From contig CAZLHO010000010.1 of NCBI GenBank assembly GCA_964559455.1, positions 1 to 64,000 on the forward strand: DNA of 64,000 bases, read 5' to 3'. Both the position numbers and the translations under genes were made by a program. Under the pieces are notes generated by a model. The model was not told where the DNA came from. It made no database searches and was given only the letters and a program-made list of their open reading frames with translations. This stretch comes from CAZLHO01 sp964559455. Lineage in GTDB: Bacteria; Krumholzibacteriota; Krumholzibacteriia; LZORAL124-64-63. Below, piece by piece: positions 61,351 through 64,000 of the stretch; position 1 is the first letter of the stretch, and every line of letters starts with the position of its first letter.

Positions 61351-62403
61351 TCAATAGGAAATCCCGGGGGCGGGATCAAGTTCCCCCGCGGCGGGTGCGG
61401 AGGAGAAGTCGTGTTCGTCCTCGATGCGTCCGACGATCACCTCGAGCAGGTCCTCGAGGGTGACCATGCCGCGGGGCGTCCCTTCGCGGTCGACGACGAT
61501 GCTCATCTGCTGCCGCTGCCAGCGCATCTCGTCGAAGAGGGCCCAGGGAGACATGTCCTCGTCGACGAAGAGACAGGTGCGCAGGAGCGGGCCGGGAATC
61601 GTCCCGCCCCCCCCGGCGGACGGATCGACCGCCAGCAGCAGGTCGCGGGCCAGCACCCATCCCGCCAGTCCCTCGCCGGCGGCGGCGCGCACCGGCAGGC
61701 GACTGAAGCCCGAGGAGGCGGCCAGCTCGCGGCTCTCGTCCAGGGTGGCGTCGGCGGGCAGGGTCACCATGCGCGTCAGGGGCGTCATGATCGCGGCCAG
61801 GCGCAGGCCGGCCAGCTCGAGGCAGCGGTCCAGCAATTCGTTGAAGTGGCGGTCCTGGCGGGCCGAGGGATGGGACTGGAGCAGCGAGACGAGGCCGGCC
61901 CGGTCCAGGCGCTCTTCCCTGCGACCGCTCTCGCCGGGCAGCAGGCGGTGCAGCAGGCGGGAGTAGGCGAGCAGCCCCCAGCGGACCGGCGCCAGCGGCA
62001 GCATGGTCCAGCGCACGAGGCGGCTGGCGCGCGGCATCAGCCCCTCGGGATACTCGCGGAAGATGATCTTGGGCACGATCTCGCCGAAGACGATCACCAG
62101 CACCGACATGATCACCGCCGCCGCCACCTCGCCCCGCGGTCCGTGGCGCGCGGACAGGACCGCCGTGACCACCGCGCTGCCCAGCACGTTGAAGAGGTTC
62201 GTGCCGATCAGGCAGGTCAGGATGGGATCCTCGACGCGGCGCACCAGCTGCGAGAGTTCGCGGGCCCAGCCGGGTTCGCGACGGCGGCGCAGGTAGCTGA
62301 GCCGGATGCGGCTGACGCTCATGAAGCCCGTCTCGGCTCCGGAATAGAAGCCGGAGGCCAGCAGGCAGACCGCGGTCACCAGGATCACCAGGGGTGTGCT
62401 CAC
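61351..62403 (-). CDS. CNNM/CorC-type membrane protein with CBS pair (HlyC-like), short form
   Basis: A 350-residue protein: a CNNM (DUF21) transmembrane domain with three to four membrane helices (VILVTAVCLLASGFYSGAET, LFNVLGSAVVTAVLS, VIMSVLVIVFGEIVPKIIF) and then a CBS pair (LAAIMTPLTRMVTLPADATL to MSIVVDREGTPRGMVTLEDL). The C-terminal CorC_HlyC domain of the upstream paralogue is missing; the protein ends soon after the CBS pair. The family is linked to Mg2+/Co2+ efflux. GTG start overlapping the upstream stop (GTGA at 62400-62403). Confidence 0.88.
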   Translation of the reverse strand: MSTPLVILVTAVCLLASGFYSGAETGFMSVSRIRLSYLRRRREPGWARELSQLVRRVEDPILTCLIGTNLFNVLGSAVVTAVLSARHGPRGEVAAAVIMSVLVIVFGEIVPKIIFREYPEGLMPRASRLVRWTMLPLAPVRWGLLAYSRLLHRLLPGESGRREERLDRAGLVSLLQSHPSARQDRHFNELLDRCLELAGLRLAAIMTPLTRMVTLPADATLDESRELAASSGFSRLPVRAAAGEGLAGWVLARDLLLAVDPSAGGGGTIPGPLLRTCLFVDEDMSPWALFDEMRWQRQQMSIVVDREGTPRGMVTLEDLLEVIVGRIEDEHDFSSAPAAGELDPAPGISY

Positions 62404-63647
62404 GCCTCCCCCTTCCCGCCGCGGGGATCCCGGCGCAGCCGGACGTGCTCGACGCGATGCCCGTCCAGCCGCAGCACGGCCACTTCCCAGGCCCCCTCCC
62501 GGACGACGTCGCCGACCCGGGGCATCCGTCCCAGCCGGGCCATGACCAGCCCCGCGATGGTCACGTACTCCCGGACGGTCTCGAAGACCGAGCCGCAGGC
62601 CTCGTTGACCCGCTGCAGGTCCGTGGCGCCGGCCACGACCCAGGTCTGCGGCCCGGTGGGAATCAGGTCGCCCCCGCCCAGGTCCGACTCGTCCTGCCAG
62701 GGACCGGTCAGGGCCTCGAGACAATCCTCCAGGGTGACCAGACCGCTGAAATCGCCGTGCTCGTCCACGACGAAGGCCATGTGGCCCCCGCCGGTGCGCA
62801 GTTCGCTGAGCAGGGCGGCCACCGGCTTGCTCTCGGGCACGAAGAGGGCGGCGCGCAGGCCGCTGCGCAGCGGCGCGGCGGGATCGCCGCGGCCGAGCAG
62901 ATCCTTGATGTGGAAGAAGCCCAGGGGATGAGCGGCGCCGGCCTCCATCACCGGATAGCGGTTGAACCCGGCCTCCCCCGCCACGGCCAGGATCTGGGCG
63001 CGGTCCAGGCCGGCGTCCATGGCGACCACGGCCGGGCGGGGCGTCATCACCTCGCGCACCTCGCGCTCCTCGAGCCGGAGCAGCCGGGCCAGGAAGCGGC
63101 CCTCGGTCTCCGAAAGCGTGCCGTCGTCGACCGCCAGCTCGGCCGCCGTGGCCAGTTCCGCCGGGGTCAGGGGACGGCTGCCGGTGCGGTCGTAGGGCAG
63201 GCGGACCAGCAGCGTCTCGCTCAGGCGCGAGACCAGTTCCAGCACTGGCCGCATCGCGAGCAGCCACAGCGAGAGCGGGCCCTGGACGATGAGGCTCATC
63301 GCCGTCCGGTAGCGCAGGGCCACGAGCTTGGGGGTGATCTCGCCGACCAGCAGCAGCACGATGGTCATCAGGGGCACGGCCACGAAGATGCCGCTCGGCC
63401 CCAGGCTGCGCATCAGCATCGAGGTCGCCGCCACGCTGGCCACGGTGTTCGCGACGAGGTTGCCGATGAGCAGGGCCGCCAGCAGTCGGGGAGCGGAGTC
63501 CAGCAGTTCCCGCACCCGCCTGCCGGCGCGGCCGGGCCGTTCGGCGAGGCCGGCGATCTCGGTCTCGGAAAGGGCGAACAGCGACGTCTCGGATCCGGAA
63601 AAGAAGATCGAGAGCAGGAGCATCGCCAGCAAGAGCAGGAAATCCAA
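62400..63647 (-). CDS. CNNM/CorC-type membrane protein with CBS pair and CorC_HlyC domain (hemolysin family)
   Basis: A 415-residue protein with a CNNM domain (LLLLAMLLLSIFFSGSETSLF, LLAALLIGNLVANTVASVAA, IVLLLVGEITPKLVAL), a CBS pair (VREVMTPRPAVVAMDAG to GGHMAFVVDEHGDFSGLV) and the C-terminal CorC_HlyC ion-transport-associated domain (TWVVAGATDLQRVNEAC to VREGAWEVAVLRLDGHRVE). It is coupled to its short paralogue, so the two may form a heteromeric efflux unit. The TTG at 63647 is the likely start, nine bases after GGGGG; upstream extension in frame looks non-homologous. Confidence 0.87.
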   Translation of the reverse strand: MDFLLLLAMLLLSIFFSGSETSLFALSETEIAGLAERPGRAGRRVRELLDSAPRLLAALLIGNLVANTVASVAATSMLMRSLGPSGIFVAVPLMTIVLLLVGEITPKLVALRYRTAMSLIVQGPLSLWLLAMRPVLELVSRLSETLLVRLPYDRTGSRPLTPAELATAAELAVDDGTLSETEGRFLARLLRLEEREVREVMTPRPAVVAMDAGLDRAQILAVAGEAGFNRYPVMEAGAAHPLGFFHIKDLLGRGDPAAPLRSGLRAALFVPESKPVAALLSELRTGGGHMAFVVDEHGDFSGLVTLEDCLEALTGPWQDESDLGGGDLIPTGPQTWVVAGATDLQRVNEACGSVFETVREYVTIAGLVMARLGRMPRVGDVVREGAWEVAVLRLDGHRVEHVRLRRDPRGGKGEA

Positions 63648-63703
63648 CCGGACGGTCCCCCTTGAAGGAATGGCGGCGACGGACCGGTGCCGTCGCGCCG
63701 CGG

Positions 63704-63732
63704 AGCATAGCCGCTTCCTTGACACCCTGCAA
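63704..63732 (-). promoter_or_regulatory. candidate promoter of the CNNM gene pair
   Basis: TTGCAG (63732-63727), 17 bases, TATGCT (63709-63704) on the minus strand. It overlaps the divergent plus-strand promoter. Confidence 0.5.
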
Positions 63733-63747
63733 GCGCATCACTAAGAT
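63719..63747 (+). promoter_or_regulatory. strong promoter of the glycosyltransferase gene
   Basis: Perfect TTGACA (63719-63724), 17 bases, TAAGAT (63742-63747). Predicted start near 63754, about 54 bases before the GTG. Confidence 0.7.
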
Positions 63748-63807
63748 CGCCCTGCCGCGCCGCCGGGACGACCCGTCCCGCTCTCCCGCTCCGCCGAAAG
63801 GAAGCCC

Positions 63808-64000
63808 GTGCCCCGCACCCTGGTCATCCGCTTCGGGTCCCTGGGCGACCTCTGCGTCTGCGGCTGGTTCGCCTCCGGCCTGGCCGGGCGCGACCCGCGG
63901 CGCATCGTGGAGATCGCCACCAAGGAGCGCTTCGCCGAGTTGGCCGGGGCCTTCCGGGGCGTCGCGGCGGTCCACCCCCTGCGCGGCGGCGGCCCCGGCG
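63808..64000 (+). CDS. glycosyltransferase family 9 (heptosyltransferase-like), N-terminal fragment
   Basis: The right edge cuts this gene after about 64 codons. The start LVIRFGSLGDLCVCGWFASG is the characteristic GT9 nucleotide-sugar/acceptor-binding N-terminus (cf. WaaC/WaaF/RfaQ: LVIRLSSLGDV). It would add heptose or a related sugar to LPS core or another surface glycan. The GTG at 63808 has AAAGGAAG four bases upstream. Family assigned on a short fragment. Confidence 0.7.
   Translation, partial: MPRTLVIRFGSLGDLCVCGWFASGLAGRDPRRIVEIATKERFAELAGAFRGVAAVHPLRGGGPG

Overview
This window is a gene-dense, high-GC (by eye near 70%) bacterial chromosome segment, almost all of it core housekeeping genes on the minus strand. 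It looks like a metagenome or draft scaffold: a run of 10 N lies inside a helicase gene. Several traits suggest a diderm of the FCB superphylum, perhaps a Krumholzibacteriota/Eisenbacteria-like candidate phylum (inference only): a FlgD-like C-terminal sorting domain on a secreted aminopeptidase, a DUF5683 protein, a metalloprotease/beta-propeller/Omp85 fusion, a thrombospondin type 3 repeat barrel, and a phosphohexomutase with an EGNGG-type sugar loop.

Layout. 1-2.9 kb: methylmalonyl-CoA mutase subunits mutA-mutB. 2.9-5.7 kb (+): secreted M1 aminopeptidase and a small outer-membrane barrel. 5.7-17.2 kb (-): an envelope operon tamA-tamB-protease/Omp85 fusion, followed by a uvrD/pcrA helicase broken by the assembly gap. 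17.25 kb (+): a small lipoprotein. 17.7-26.2 kb (-): rplM-rpsI-rpsB-tsf (terminator), then pyrH-frr-uppS-cdsA-dxr-rseP. 26.2-32.5 kb (-): recJ-relA-dtd-maf-mtnA, with several overlapping start/stop codons. 32.7-34 kb (-): RNase P RNA, an RNase HI with an extra N-terminal domain, a terminator, tRNA-Val and tRNA-Ile(CAU). 34-44.9 kb (-): hrcA-grpE-dnaJ-rsmE-yqeY-cvpA-mutS2, then dnaG-rpoD from its own promoter. 45-50.5 kb (-): dagK-like kinase, DUF5683, lepA, lepB, hemW, preceded by the selenocysteine tRNA gene selC. 50.5-54.5 kb (-): tRNA-Phe, tRNA-Thr, glmM, glmS, ridA. 54.7-58.5 kb (-): uvrA-galE. 58.6-59.4 kb (+): mazG. 59.4-63.6 kb (-): two CNNM/CBS membrane proteins, a DUF1844 protein and a TSP3-repeat barrel. 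63.8 kb (+): start of a glycosyltransferase family 9 gene.

Functionally the window covers protein synthesis, replication/repair, stress response, and above all envelope biogenesis: lipid carrier (UppS, Dxr), phospholipid (CdsA), aminosugar (GlmM/GlmS), outer-membrane protein export (TamA/TamB, Omp85 fusion) and proteolysis/secretion (RseP, LepB). About a dozen sigma70-like promoters can be read directly. Two of them (rplM, rnpB) have a -35 box overlapping the stop codon of the upstream gene. Intergenic gaps are short, and no stretch over 300 bases lacks a gene. I see no CRISPR array, IS element, prophage or defence system. The items most worth following are the protease/propeller/Omp85 fusion beside TamAB, the selC gene, the unusual RNase HI and the chimeric sequence at the assembly gap.
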